DNA of 62,040 nucleotides from Terriglobia bacterium (GTDB taxonomy: Bacteria; Acidobacteriota; Terriglobia; Bryobacterales; Bryobacteraceae). The stretch spans positions 1 through 62,040 of the forward strand of contig JANYDS010000020.1 in the NCBI GenBank assembly GCA_025363475.1, given 5' to 3'. The notes below the pieces were generated by a model that ran no database searches, was not told the origin of the DNA, and saw only the letters and a list, made by a program, of their open reading frames with translations. How positions within the stretch are numbered: position 1 is the stretch's first letter; each line of letters starts with the position of its first letter. The position numbers and the translations under genes are program-made. This document shows positions 8,814-18,544 of the stretch, piece after piece.

Positions 8814-11800
8814 CTACTTGCCGGTTTTTAAGCTGGTGGTTTGCGTCCAGACGCGACCACCAGCGTCGGTTCCCGTCAGTACAAAGGTAAGCGTGGCGGG
8901 CTGAGGAAACCACTGAACCGACATGAGGGCGATTAGCGTACCGCGTGCCGGCAGCTGTGAATTTCCAAACAACGCACTGATCGCGGATGAGAAGCTGGTG
9001 CCGTTGATGGTCAACCCGGTGAGTTTCGTTGGCACGCCATTCTGTTCCTGAATTTTCAGAGCCGCAGGGATGCCTGCTTGTACCGATGTTGCCAAAGCAG
9101 CGCTGAAGACCACGCTTGACTTGAGAGCCGGGTCTGCCACAACAGTTAGCTGTGCGGTAGCGGCGGAAGCACCGAAATTTCCCGTGGGTATATAGGTAGC
9201 CAAAATGGTGTTAATGCCACCGGGCAGGCTGCTGCCTTTGATGGAGACGGAGCCGACAGCATTGATCCCGGAGGATGTGAGTGCCACTGTACTGAGCGGG
9301 ATCCCTGCTGCCGTGAATTTTGCCGAGCCGGTGGGGCTGGCCCTACCGGTGGTTGCTTTTACGCTGAATTGGAGTTGGGCCGTGCCGGTGGAGTTGACGG
9401 CGGCTGAACTGGCCGACAGACTTGCTGCGGTAGCTGTGGTTCCAGGCAGAACTGTTACGGTGACCTGACCTGATGAACTGGTGAAATTACCGGCGGCAAT
9501 GTAATTGGCAGTAATCCTGTTTTCCCCGGTGTTGAGAGCGCCGCCTTTCACGGTTAGGGTCGCGGTGGCCGTGCTGGCAGAAAACGTCAGCGATACCGAA
9601 CCCAGTTGCGTGGTACCCAACATGAATGAAACCGTGCCTGTCGGTGCCATGCTGCCCGACCCCGGTTTTACCGTTGCCACCACTTGCGTGCTTGCTGTCT
9701 GCGGCAGTGAAGCCGGTGTGGCCGAAACGCTGGTGGACGTTGCCACCGCGGGCGGTGTGACGGTGACCATCACTAACGCTGACGTGGAAGCGAAGGTCTG
9801 GTTCCCTTCATAACCCGCCGTCACGGTATTGGTGCCGGCGATGAGTGCCGAACCCTTAACGACAAGTGTCGCCACGCCCGCCGCACTCAAAGGCGCAGAT
9901 CCCAGTGCGTTCCTGCCCGAAAAAAACGATACATTGCCTGTCGGACTCGCGCTGCCCGTCGCAGCTTTCACCCTTGCCGCGATGGTTGTAGACCCGGCAG
10001 GGAGAATCGCGGCCGGAGCCGCCGTCACGGTTGCCGCTGTCGCGATGGGGGGCACAGCACCCACTACCGTGACCGGCGCGGATCTTGACTCCGCGAATCC
10101 GCTCGCGCCGGCAAATGAAGCTGTCAGTTGATTGGGGCCGGCCGCAAGCTTCGACGCAGTAATCGTCAGCGTCGCTGCGGACGAAGCTAATAGCGCTGTT
10201 CCCAAAATCGAGCTGCCTGCGGCAAAAGTTACGGTCCCGGAGGCCGCAGGTTTCACCGTCGCAGTCAGTTGAAAACCGGCACTAGTGGCATTTACCACCA
10301 GTGTGGTGGTGGTAGCGACCACGGTTGACGTGACACTGACCACCGCTGTTCCTGTGGAGTTGCTGAAATTCCCGGTCGCAACATAGGCCGCCAGAATCGT
10401 ATTACTGCCGGCCGCAAGGTCGCTGCCTTTCAACGTGAACGTCGCGGCCGCTTTGCTGCCCGTGATCACGACAGGCGCGGAACCGAGCGCTGTATTGCCA
10501 GAACCAAACGTTACTGTTCCCGCTGGAAGTGATGCGCCGGTGACGGCTGTCAGTGTCGCCGTCAGCAGCGTGGAAGCTGCTGATGCAATGGAGGCTGGGC
10601 TGGCGGTAAGGCTGAGTGTGGTTCCCGCCCCTCCTGGCTGACTCGTCCATTTCGTGACCAGGTTGTAAGCGTCAACAGATCCCAGCCCCGTCACCATGTC
10701 GTAACCGACGCCCGCTTTGTAACCGAACGAGCCGTTGGCACAACCGTTGCTGCCGGCAGCGCACGGAACTATGTTGTCGCCCGCGATGGTGTCGTGAAAC
10801 ACGTCCGACGTCTTCTGCGCCAGGTTGTAGAGCGCGGGATTGATATTGCCCAGACCTGCTTTGGCAAGGCTCCCCTTCGCCACCAGATACTGGTTGAGGA
10901 GCGACACAATACCGGCGAAAGCAGGCGAAGAAGCCGACGTCCCGCCTACGGAATACAACTGCCCGTTGGCAAACATCAGGTAACCATCGTGCGCGCCGGA
11001 GGCTGATAACGAGACATCAGGAACATCGCGCGCCTTGTCATCAGGCACGCCTGTTCCCGACTGCCACCACGGCTTGCCATAAACCTGACTAGCGCCTCCC
11101 CCTGTCGATGCAAGACCCTGCCCCAGCGCCGTGTCATTCCAGGCTTTTTCGGAAATCCAGCCGGAAGCAGAAGCCCAGTTCGCCGTGTTCGTGCTGCCCC
11201 ACCCGAGGCTGCTGGTGTCATTGGCTGTCTCATTAAATTCGGTGCCGCCGACAGCGGTCACTTCCGGGATGTTGGCTGGAAACACAACCGCCGGCCCGCC
11301 GGTTGCCACTTTCACGTTATAGTCGCACCCAGCCGCGCCGGAATCACCCGATGAATTCAGCCAGGTGATGCCCTGTGCGTTCGCCTGCTGGGCGATGGAA
11401 CGAAAGCCGGCGGGGTTGCCGGTCTCGCATCCGCCGTAGCTCAGGCTTATCACGGGGGCCAGATTCTGATCAATGGCGTATTGAATGGAATCGAAGACGT
11501 TGCGGGAATTGACGTAGATGATGGTCGCGTTACGGGCCACCGCTCCTGACCATTCCAGATCCAGATCGGCTTCTATCTGATCTTCGGGACTCACGCCCGG
11601 GTCTGAACCTGAAAGCACGATTTGCGGATCTTTTACCGGCAACCCGAAGCGGCTGCGGAATGCCCGTATATCGGCCAGGTTGATGTTTGTCTGGCCGGGA
11701 ATGACGATCTTCTGCCCGGTGCCGTCATATCCTGCTCTGTAAAGCGCAGAGATGTTGTAGATCGCAGCCAGGTCGTCCGGTGCCAGATAGTGGGCGCCGT

Positions 11801-12446
11801 TTGAAGCAGTAAACGCAGGCCGCATTCGTGTAGTTCGCTGCGGATGGGGCCGAAAGTCATCCAGACCGCGAATGCTTTCCACAAGATCTGCCACAGCCTC
11901 AGGAACGGCCGGTTCGGTCATGTTGGCGAAATGCGTCCCGCCATCCGCCGCGTAACGGTGCAATGAAGTTCGGAACGTCCGTGCCACTTGCCCGGCCGTA
12001 CCGCGAACTGAAATCCTGTTGCGCCCCCGCGCCACGGTGATGTCTGCAAAACCCTGCGCCTGCAGCCAGGAGGAAAGCGCGGCCAGATCCGCCGGGCTGG
12101 CACCGAAACGTTCGCCGAACTCTTCCGGTGTCAGCCAGTGCTGGTATTCCGGCGAAGCGGGGTTTCGCTGTTGTTCCAGGAAATCTTCCAGCAGCGCGGC
12201 CTGTTCGTCAGAGGGCTTGAGCATGAGCGAAAGGTTTTCCAGCACCAGAGAATCGGGGACAATCCCCCGGTCATTTTCCGGCAGGGCCAGCCGGTGGATC
12301 TGGCCACGCAGAGACACCATGCGACTGGCCTGTATCGGCCCCTGGATGCGCGCGGGCGGTGCAGCCAGAATTGCGGCGGCAGCAAGAGTTATCAGCGTGA
12401 GCAGGCGCGCGATTCCGCGAGCAGCTCTGCAAGAGATGACAAGCAC
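8814..12446 (-). CDS. Sedolisin (S53, pro-kumamolisin) protease with Ig-like repeats
   Basis: A secreted serine-carboxyl protease of about 1210 residues. I prefer the GTG at 12446: AGGAGG lies four bases upstream and a hydrophobic export signal follows. An ATG at 12470 is the alternative. A pro-domain of about 170 residues (S-P-E-Y-Q-H-W-L-T-P-E-E-F) precedes the catalytic domain. Counting from the GTG, the catalytic residues are Glu292 and Asp296 (QIEADLDLEW), oxyanion Asp368 (NSSGDSGAAG) and nucleophile Ser504 (SVGGTSASSPAFAG). The calcium site reads H-D-T-I-A-G-D-N ... G-Y-D-M-V-T-G-L-G. From about residue 610 come roughly five Ig-like repeats of about 95 residues (PTGTVSF--G---LGS-PL pattern), then a unique end. 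Sedolisins usually act at acidic pH. The Ig repeats probably anchor the enzyme or bind a surface, which is inference. Confidence 0.93.
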   Translation of the reverse strand: MLVISCRAARGIARLLTLITLAAAAILAAPPARIQGPIQASRMVSLRGQIHRLALPENDRGIVPDSLVLENLSLMLKPSDEQAALLEDFLEQQRNPASPEYQHWLTPEEFGERFGASPADLAALSSWLQAQGFADITVARGRNRISVRGTAGQVARTFRTSLHRYAADGGTHFANMTEPAVPEAVADLVESIRGLDDFRPHPQRTTRMRPAFTASNGAHYLAPDDLAAIYNISALYRAGYDGTGQKIVIPGQTNINLADIRAFRSRFGLPVKDPQIVLSGSDPGVSPEDQIEADLDLEWSGAVARNATIIYVNSRNVFDSIQYAIDQNLAPVISLSYGGCETGNPAGFRSIAQQANAQGITWLNSSGDSGAAGCDYNVKVATGGPAVVFPANIPEVTAVGGTEFNETANDTSSLGWGSTNTANWASASGWISEKAWNDTALGQGLASTGGGASQVYGKPWWQSGTGVPDDKARDVPDVSLSASGAHDGYLMFANGQLYSVGGTSASSPAFAGIVSLLNQYLVAKGSLAKAGLGNINPALYNLAQKTSDVFHDTIAGDNIVPCAAGSNGCANGSFGYKAGVGYDMVTGLGSVDAYNLVTKWTSQPGGAGTTLSLTASPASIASAASTLLTATLTAVTGASLPAGTVTFGSGNTALGSAPVVITGSKAAATFTLKGSDLAAGSNTILAAYVATGNFSNSTGTAVVSVTSTVVATTTTLVVNATSAGFQLTATVKPAASGTVTFAAGSSILGTALLASSAATLTITASKLAAGPNQLTASFAGASGFAESRSAPVTVVGAVPPIATAATVTAAPAAILPAGSTTIAARVKAATGSASPTGNVSFFSGRNALGSAPLSAAGVATLVVKGSALIAGTNTVTAGYEGNQTFASTSALVMVTVTPPAVATSTSVSATPASLPQTASTQVVATVKPGSGSMAPTGTVSFMLGTTQLGSVSLTFSASTATATLTVKGGALNTGENRITANYIAAGNFTSSSGQVTVTVLPGTTATAASLSASSAAVNSTGTAQLQFSVKATTGRASPTGSAKFTAAGIPLSTVALTSSGINAVGSVSIKGSSLPGGINTILATYIPTGNFGASAATAQLTVVADPALKSSVVFSAALATSVQAGIPAALKIQEQNGVPTKLTGLTINGTSFSSAISALFGNSQLPARGTLIALMSVQWFPQPATLTFVLTGTDAGGRVWTQTTSLKTGK

Positions 12447-12632
12447 GATTCCTCCTATCTGTAAATTCATAAAGGCGGGTTGTTTGAGCTCCTGTTTTTT
12501 GACCGGGTTCCCAAAAGCGAACACTCCCGTTTCAAAATGGAACTTCTGGTTAAGTCCACTATCGACGGAACTGCTCCCGGGCTGTAGAGGCGCAGGCGGT
12601 TTATTTTGGGACCGAAGCTACTATGAACAAGA

Positions 12633-13733
12633 GTGCCGGTGCTGCCGAAAACACTGAAAAGCGCTGTGCGCTGGAGCCTAACGATGTTGCTTGTGTTCCT
12701 GCTGACCGAAGCTGCCCTCTTCCGCTCGGGCTGGTATTTCAAAGATTTGGAACCCGACTCCTCGGCAGGCCTGGTGGAATATCCGTTGTACTGGCTGCGC
12801 CGCAGCACGGTGGCAAAGAACGCCCCTGCGAACCAGCACGAAATTATTGTGCTGGGCGATTCCAGAGTTGCGGAGGGTTTTTCCAGCCGTCAGGCCAGTG
12901 AAGTGACCGGGGGACAAACCCGCTTCTGGAATTTCGGCGTACCGGGTTCATCCCCGCGCGACTGGTATTACATTCTGCGCGACGCAGACCCATCCCGGCG
13001 CCGGTTCCGGGTCATCGTCATCGCCCTCGAACGCTACGCGGACGAAGACCTGTTTGACGATTATGCTGATCGCATCATTGATCTCAACTATTCCATCGGT
13101 CGTTTGCGACTTTCGGATTGTCCGGATTTTGCCTGGTCAATGAAAACCAGCACCCACCGGCAAACCGCCCTGACTGGTTGTCTGTTCAAGGGCCTGACTC
13201 TGCGCCTGGATCTGCGTCAATTCCTGAACGACCGGGCGGTGCGTCTCAAAGCAGCCCGTGCCAACCGCGAACACGGCCTCGAATGGCTCACCGGCTACAG
13301 CGGTATGAAGGAGAGTCTGGCCGGACTCTCGGCGGATGGGGAACATGGCAGCATCAACTACCCTCCCGGCCTGAGCGAAGCGCAAAGAGGCTCCATTCGT
13401 GCCACGGTAACGCCGATTTATGCCCCTGACCATGGGGCCACCACGCGCTATCGCACCCTCTGGCTGGGCCGGATTCTGGACCTTTATCGGAATTCGGCTA
13501 CCCGCATCGTCTTCATGGAATTGCCACGCAGCCCGCTTCCCATTCCGGATGCGCAGGTTCCCGCGCGGTTTGTTCAGTCCTTGCTAAACCGGCGCGGCGT
13601 CACCGTGCTGCCAGCCAGTACTTTCCGCGAATTCGAGCGCCCTGAGTTATTTGCCGACGGACGGCACCTCAACAGCGAGGGCAGGGCACTGATGAGTGCC
13701 AAACTGGCGAAACAGACGTCTGAATTAGAATGA
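12633..13733 (+). CDS. Membrane-anchored SGNH-like protein, copy 1
   Basis: A 366-residue protein beginning at GTG 12633. One N-terminal membrane segment (about 12-30) anchors an outside domain. IIVLGDSRVAEG holds the Gly-Asp-Ser block I (Ser77), and ADGRHLN near residue 342 gives the Asp-x-x-His of block V. These are the catalytic blocks of SGNH/GDSL hydrolases and of AlgJ/AlgX-type acetyltransferases. It stands immediately before a close homologue and an MBOAT gene, the usual setting of enzymes that move acyl (mostly acetyl) groups across the membrane onto a surface polysaccharide. I infer it transfers or removes such groups; the acceptor is unknown. Its stop overlaps the next ATG (ATGA at 13730-13733). 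Confidence 0.75.
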   Translation: MPVLPKTLKSAVRWSLTMLLVFLLTEAALFRSGWYFKDLEPDSSAGLVEYPLYWLRRSTVAKNAPANQHEIIVLGDSRVAEGFSSRQASEVTGGQTRFWNFGVPGSSPRDWYYILRDADPSRRRFRVIVIALERYADEDLFDDYADRIIDLNYSIGRLRLSDCPDFAWSMKTSTHRQTALTGCLFKGLTLRLDLRQFLNDRAVRLKAARANREHGLEWLTGYSGMKESLAGLSADGEHGSINYPPGLSEAQRGSIRATVTPIYAPDHGATTRYRTLWLGRILDLYRNSATRIVFMELPRSPLPIPDAQVPARFVQSLLNRRGVTVLPASTFREFERPELFADGRHLNSEGRALMSAKLAKQTSELE

Positions 13734-14833
13734 GCGGGGTACTTAGCCTGCAAAAGCCCCTCAAAAACGCCGTCTGGTGGAGCGTTATAACGCTGCTTGC
13801 ATTCTTCACCCTGGACGCGGCTATATTTCGCTCAGGCTGGTATGGCAAGTACCTGCAGCCGAATTCTTCCACAGGTATCGTGGAAGATCACCTCTACTGG
13901 CTTCTTCACACACCGCGAGTAAAAAAAGGCGAAGTGCTGGTACTGGGAGATTCTCGGGTGGCGGAGGGTTTTTCCGCGCCCACTGCCGGTGCGGAAGGTG
14001 CAAACCGTCTTAAATTCTGGAATTTCGGGCTTCCCGGCGCCTCGGTCCGCAACTGGTACTACGTGCTGCGTGATGCGGACCCTGATCGGCACCGGTTTAA
14101 AGCCATCGTCCTGTCACTCGAACGTTATACCGATGATGATTCCGCCGATAACCCGCCGGATCGCATTGCTGATTTAGGCTATTCGCTGGGACGTCTTCGC
14201 CTCACTGATTGCCGTGATTTCGCCATGTCGATGAAGTCACCGGAGCGCAGGCAAACGGCGCTTTCAGGTTGCCTGTTCAAGGGGCTGCCACTCTGCGCGG
14301 ATATTCATGAATTTCTGCTGGAGGCCGCAGCCCGAATCAAAGCGGCTGATGCCTCGCGCGAGCATGGTCTGGCATGGATGGACGGTTATACCGGTATCCC
14401 TGAAAATCTCACGGGCCTTTCGGCGGATATCGAACACGGAGTGATCAATTTTCCGGCCGGGTTGAACCCTGTGCGGACCATGTCGATCAAGCAATCCGTG
14501 CTACCCGTGTGGGCACCTGATAGGGGCCAGACCACAGCCTACCGAAAGTTGTGGATTGGACGTATTCTCGATCTCTATCGGGACACAGACACCCGGATCA
14601 TCTTTATTGAGATGCCCCGCGCTCCTCTTGCGTTGCCGGATGGAAAAGTGCCCCCGCGATTTCTGCAATCGATCGCTGGCCGGTCACAGGTCTCGGTAAT
14701 TCCGGCGGACAGGTTCCGCGACTTGGAACGTCCGGAATTATTTGGCGACGGCCTGCACCTGAATTCCACAGGCCGCGCATTATTCAGCGCGAAGCTATCC
14801 CGCGAAGTCTTTCGCGTACTGGGGATCCACTAA
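13730..14833 (+). CDS. Membrane-anchored SGNH-like protein, copy 2
   Basis: A 367-residue paralogue of the preceding gene, alignable end to end: both have F-R-S-G-W-Y after the membrane segment, VLGDSRVAEGFS (Ser75 here), WNFG-PG-S-R-WYY-LRDADP, and FKGL in the middle, and both end with DG-HLNS-GRAL (Asp340, His343). By eye roughly half the residues are identical, which indicates a tandem duplication followed by divergence. The ATG overlaps the upstream stop by four bases, and the MBOAT start follows two bases after this stop. The three are therefore very likely one operon. Two SGNH partners for one MBOAT could mean two acceptors, or one transferase and one esterase. Confidence 0.78.
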   Translation: MSGVLSLQKPLKNAVWWSVITLLAFFTLDAAIFRSGWYGKYLQPNSSTGIVEDHLYWLLHTPRVKKGEVLVLGDSRVAEGFSAPTAGAEGANRLKFWNFGLPGASVRNWYYVLRDADPDRHRFKAIVLSLERYTDDDSADNPPDRIADLGYSLGRLRLTDCRDFAMSMKSPERRQTALSGCLFKGLPLCADIHEFLLEAAARIKAADASREHGLAWMDGYTGIPENLTGLSADIEHGVINFPAGLNPVRTMSIKQSVLPVWAPDRGQTTAYRKLWIGRILDLYRDTDTRIIFIEMPRAPLALPDGKVPPRFLQSIAGRSQVSVIPADRFRDLERPELFGDGLHLNSTGRALFSAKLSREVFRVLGIH

Positions 14834-14835
14834 CT

Positions 14836-16218
14836 TTGCTTTTCACTACCTTCCCGTTTCTGGTCTTCCTGGTCGTTGTTCTGTGTCTGTTCTATCTGCT
14901 GCCACGGCCCGCCCGGCGATACCTGCTGCTGGCGGCGAGCCTGTTTTTCTACATGGCCTGGAACGTCAAGTTCGTGGTGCTGATTCTGGGACTGATTACC
15001 ATCGACTATTTTGCGGCGTTGTGGATTCGTTCACGCCAGGGCTGGCAGCGACGTATGGCCTTGCTGGTGAGTCTTGCAGCCAATATCGGCCTGCTGGGCT
15101 GGTTCAAATATGCGAATTTCATCCGTGAAACCTGGTTTCATTTTGCCCACGCCGGTGCGGTGGTTCAGCCCCTCGATATCATCCTGCCACTGGGTATCAG
15201 CTTCCACACGTTTCAGAGCATCTCGTATGTAATTGATGTCTATCGCGGGGAGCAGCCCGCGATTACCAGTTATGTGGACTACGCGCTGTTTGTCTCGTTC
15301 TTTCCGCAACTGGTAGCAGGGCCGATTGTACGCGCGAAGGAATTTTTCCTCGATTATTTCAACTGGCGGCCGCCCACAGCGGAGGAGTGGCAGCGCGCCT
15401 GCGCCATGATCCTTACGGGCTATGTGAAGAAGATGATCTTTGCCGACCAGTTCATGCTGGTGGCAGACCGCTATTTTGCGAATCCACAGGCGCTGCCCGG
15501 CCTGATTCCGGCATGGACCGGTGCCATCGCTTTTGCCCTGCAAATCTTCTTTGATTTTTCAGGCTATACGGATATTGCCATCGGTGTGGCGCTGCTGTTT
15601 GGTTTTCACTTTCCGGAGAACTTTCGACGACCCTATCTTGCAGCCAGCGTAACGGAATTCTGGCGGCGCTGGCATATGACCCTCTCGGGCTGGCTGCGGG
15701 ACTACGTGTATATATCGCTTGGCGGCAATCGGCGCGGTGAATTAAGAACTTATGCGAACTTACTTTTCACTATGCTGCTGGGGGGTTTATGGCATGGGGC
15801 CAGCTGGAATTTTGTGATTTGGGGTGGTTATCACGGAGCCCTGCTGGCGGTGGAACGTGCTGTTTGGGGCCGGAAAGAGCTGCGGGGTGTGGCCCGAATT
15901 CCGCTGGCGAGTTTGACTTTCCTGCTGGTTTGCGGAGGCTGGGTTTTCTTCCGCGCCAAGACCCTGACTGCGGCTTTGTATGTTACTGGTCAGATGTTTT
16001 CTTCGGTTCATGGGCACTCGCTCATGACTCCGCCGCACTGGCGTTTGGCTGCTGCTGCGCTTGTCGTCGCACTGTCGGAAGAATACGGCAGTATGTTGAC
16101 TAAGCTGGCTGTTTCTCCCGCCTGGTTAGTTACGGCGGTTGCGGTTATTGCTTTGCTGGCGATTGAGATTTTCAGCGCGTCAGATCAGGCCGTTCCGTTT
16201 GTATATTTTCAGTTTTGA
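14836..16218 (+). CDS. MBOAT-family O-acyltransferase (AlgI-like)
   Basis: A 460-residue polytopic inner-membrane protein starting at a TTG two bases after the preceding stop; the product then begins L-F-T-T-F-P-F, the typical AlgI-like start. About ten hydrophobic segments are visible. Family landmarks are LPLGISFHTFQSISYVIDVYRG, SFFPQLVAGPIVRAKEFF, FFDFSGYTDIAIGVALLFGF, and LLGGLWHGASWNFVIWGGYHG with the conserved His320. Such proteins pass acyl groups from a cytoplasmic donor to the outside for O-acetylation of polysaccharides (alginate, cellulose, peptidoglycan, capsule). With the two SGNH-like neighbours it makes a three-gene O-acylation cassette. No polysaccharide synthase is adjacent, so the target cannot be named. 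Confidence 0.9.
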   Translation: MLFTTFPFLVFLVVVLCLFYLLPRPARRYLLLAASLFFYMAWNVKFVVLILGLITIDYFAALWIRSRQGWQRRMALLVSLAANIGLLGWFKYANFIRETWFHFAHAGAVVQPLDIILPLGISFHTFQSISYVIDVYRGEQPAITSYVDYALFVSFFPQLVAGPIVRAKEFFLDYFNWRPPTAEEWQRACAMILTGYVKKMIFADQFMLVADRYFANPQALPGLIPAWTGAIAFALQIFFDFSGYTDIAIGVALLFGFHFPENFRRPYLAASVTEFWRRWHMTLSGWLRDYVYISLGGNRRGELRTYANLLFTMLLGGLWHGASWNFVIWGGYHGALLAVERAVWGRKELRGVARIPLASLTFLLVCGGWVFFRAKTLTAALYVTGQMFSSVHGHSLMTPPHWRLAAAALVVALSEEYGSMLTKLAVSPAWLVTAVAVIALLAIEIFSASDQAVPFVYFQF

Positions 16219-16227
16219 ACAGGCCAG

Positions 16228-18522
16228 TTACCGCAGGATCTTGTACACATTGCTATAGTCCTCGGTCCAGGTGCGCAGGCCTTCGATAGGTTTGATGACT
16301 CCCGCAGCTGTCTTCAGCTCGCCTTCATCGAAGAAGCCTGGTTTTGAAGTTACCAGGACCCAGTCGGACGCAGCTTCTTCGTCAATCTCAGTGCCGTCAT
16401 AACTGACAATTTTCGCTGTCTTTCCGCTTTCGGCAGCACCCAGTGCAATCACCGGCGCTAACCGCAAATAACGATTCGACACATGCACGGCAAGTACCCC
16501 ATTCGGAGTCAGATGCTGCCAGTACAAAGCCCACGCTTCACGCGTCAACAGGTGGACCGGGATAGCGTCGCCCGAAAACGCATCAACAACCAGTAAGTCA
16601 TACTTATCTTCTGGTTTATCTGCTGGTTCACGTTCCAGCACCAGACGTGCATCGCCCAGAATAACATCATGCTGCGCGCGGCAATCCTTCAGAAACGAGA
16701 ACTGCTCGTCTGCCACCTTCAGCACCAGCGGATTGATGTCGTAATAGCGGTAGCGGTCTTCGGTGCGCCCGTAAGCCGCGATTGTGCCTGCGCCCAGGCC
16801 GATGATGCCGACATGCATCGGGCCCTGCGGCTGCAAAGCATGAATGGCCAGGCCGATACCGGATTTGGCGGTGAAGTAAGTGGTGGGGCGGTGGCGGTTT
16901 GTGGCTCGCAGGAACTGTTCGCCGTGGTCAATCGTTCCGTGGCGCAGTACGCGGACGCGGCCCTGTGTGCCATCGGTATCGGAATCGTAGACCTGCAGCG
17001 AACCATAGAAATTGCGACCCAGCACCAGGGAATGGCTGTTAGTCACCCAGATGTCTTTAGCAAGGAACGCGACGATGCCGACTGTAATTCCCGCTGCGAT
17101 GGCGAACCGGGCAAAGCGCGCATCGGCTATTGAGCCTCCTTTTACGCGGCTGATCCAGAGCAAGTATGCGGCAACCATGCCGGCGAGGCCATAGAGCACC
17201 GGACCGTCATAGGGGCCTTTGAGAAAATGCGGAGCTTTGTAATACACTGCCGCCACGGTGCGGAAGATCGCATAGACTGCCAGCAGCAGCGCGAAACCGG
17301 CGAGGACTAATTTGTCTTTCGGGTCGGAAGTGGTATCGAGAGGTGCTTTGTCTCGTGAAGTTTCGGCCCAGAGTAAGTAGATAAACAACAGACTGGTAAG
17401 TGCCACGATCACCGGCAGATCATAGACTGCATTCAGCAGATAAGGTGCGGCAAAGCCGATCAGCAGGCCGCCGAAGGCTCCACCAAGTGACACCATCAGA
17501 TAGAACGATGTGAGGAACGCCGGGGCCGGACGACGTCGCGCCAGTTCTCCGTGGCAGACCATGAACAATACGAAAATCGCGACACAGAAGACAGCGATGG
17601 TGGGTTTGATGCCGCCGAATGCTTCGCCATTCACCATGCCGTACGCCAGTCCGGGAAGTGCAACTGCAGCCAGAAGAGTGAACGTCGTCCGGTGGTACCA
17701 GCGGTCGCTGTCGAAACAGAGGATGAAGCTGAGCAGATACAGGCTAAGCGGCGCGACCCACAGAAACGGAATGGGCGCAATGTTCTGAGTTACATGATTA
17801 GTCACGGCCAGCAGCAGGGCGGAGGCCGCGGCTGCAAGACCCATCCATAGCAGCTTGTCGAAGAATGCAGGCGCGGGACCAGTCTGCGTGGTCCTGGTTT
17901 CAGCAGCGGCGCGGTTATGCCGCGACAGCCAGGCGACAGTGCCGCAAACTACGGCGAACGTACCATAGGCGAGGGACCAGGTCCACGCCTGAGCCCGGTT
18001 GGTGAGGTTGGGTTCAATGAAGATGGGATAAGTCAGCAGCCCCGCCATGGAACCCGCGTTCGACAGGGCGAACAGACGGTAGGGCATGGCGCCGCCGTTG
18101 GCGCGTGAGTACCACGTTTGCAGCAAGGGACTGGTTGATGAGAGCAGGAAATAGGGCAGGCCCACCGTCATGGTGAGCAGGCCGAGGATGCCGAGCAGCG
18201 GGTCGCCCGGCTCGGTGGGTTTCCAGTGTAATGACGGCAGAATGGGCAGAGAGAACAGACTGACTGCCAGCAGGGAGAGGTGAATGGTGGTCTGCCGGCG
18301 TCCGGATTGTTGATTGAGCCAGTGCGCGTAAGCGTAGCCCCCGAGCAGCGCCATCTGGAAGAAGAGCATGCAACTGGTCCATACGGCTGCGGACCCGCCG
18401 AACCAGGGCAGGATCAGTTTGGCGATGAGTGGCTGAACTTGGAACAGCAGGAAGGCACTAAGAACGATGGTGGTGCCAAAGAGCGGCGTGGGGACACGGT
18501 TGGGCTGACTGTTTTCGGGCAT
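16228..18522 (-). CDS. Fused membrane protein with spermidine-synthase-like domain
   Basis: A 764-residue protein. The first ~500 residues form a dozen or more membrane segments, starting with LSAFLLFQVQPLIAKLILPW and SCMLFFQMALLGGYAYAHW, the hallmark of the fused MFS/spermidine-synthase-like family. The last ~200 residues are a Rossmann methyltransferase-like fold: HVGIIGLGAGTIAAYGR (nucleoside binding), YYDINPLVLKVADE, LGDARLVLE and YDLLVVDAFSGDAIPVHLLT, as in spermidine synthases. Whether it makes a polyamine is unproven; the family is common in Acidobacteriota and its substrate is uncertain. It is convergent with the MBOAT gene (gap nine bases). On its other side the peroxidase gene runs in the same direction 22 bases upstream, so the two could be cotranscribed. 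Confidence 0.85.
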   Translation of the reverse strand: MPENSQPNRVPTPLFGTTIVLSAFLLFQVQPLIAKLILPWFGGSAAVWTSCMLFFQMALLGGYAYAHWLNQQSGRRQTTIHLSLLAVSLFSLPILPSLHWKPTEPGDPLLGILGLLTMTVGLPYFLLSSTSPLLQTWYSRANGGAMPYRLFALSNAGSMAGLLTYPIFIEPNLTNRAQAWTWSLAYGTFAVVCGTVAWLSRHNRAAAETRTTQTGPAPAFFDKLLWMGLAAAASALLLAVTNHVTQNIAPIPFLWVAPLSLYLLSFILCFDSDRWYHRTTFTLLAAVALPGLAYGMVNGEAFGGIKPTIAVFCVAIFVLFMVCHGELARRRPAPAFLTSFYLMVSLGGAFGGLLIGFAAPYLLNAVYDLPVIVALTSLLFIYLLWAETSRDKAPLDTTSDPKDKLVLAGFALLLAVYAIFRTVAAVYYKAPHFLKGPYDGPVLYGLAGMVAAYLLWISRVKGGSIADARFARFAIAAGITVGIVAFLAKDIWVTNSHSLVLGRNFYGSLQVYDSDTDGTQGRVRVLRHGTIDHGEQFLRATNRHRPTTYFTAKSGIGLAIHALQPQGPMHVGIIGLGAGTIAAYGRTEDRYRYYDINPLVLKVADEQFSFLKDCRAQHDVILGDARLVLEREPADKPEDKYDLLVVDAFSGDAIPVHLLTREAWALYWQHLTPNGVLAVHVSNRYLRLAPVIALGAAESGKTAKIVSYDGTEIDEEAASDWVLVTSKPGFFDEGELKTAAGVIKPIEGLRTWTEDYSNVYKILR

Positions 18523-18544
18523 GTTGCGTAAGCATTTCAGGATA

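Noticed and set aside
9205-10131. Long plus-strand frames opposite the Ig repeats of the protease
   Set aside because: They are antisense shadows of Ala/Thr/Val/Ser-rich repeat coding and have no start signals or motifs of their own.
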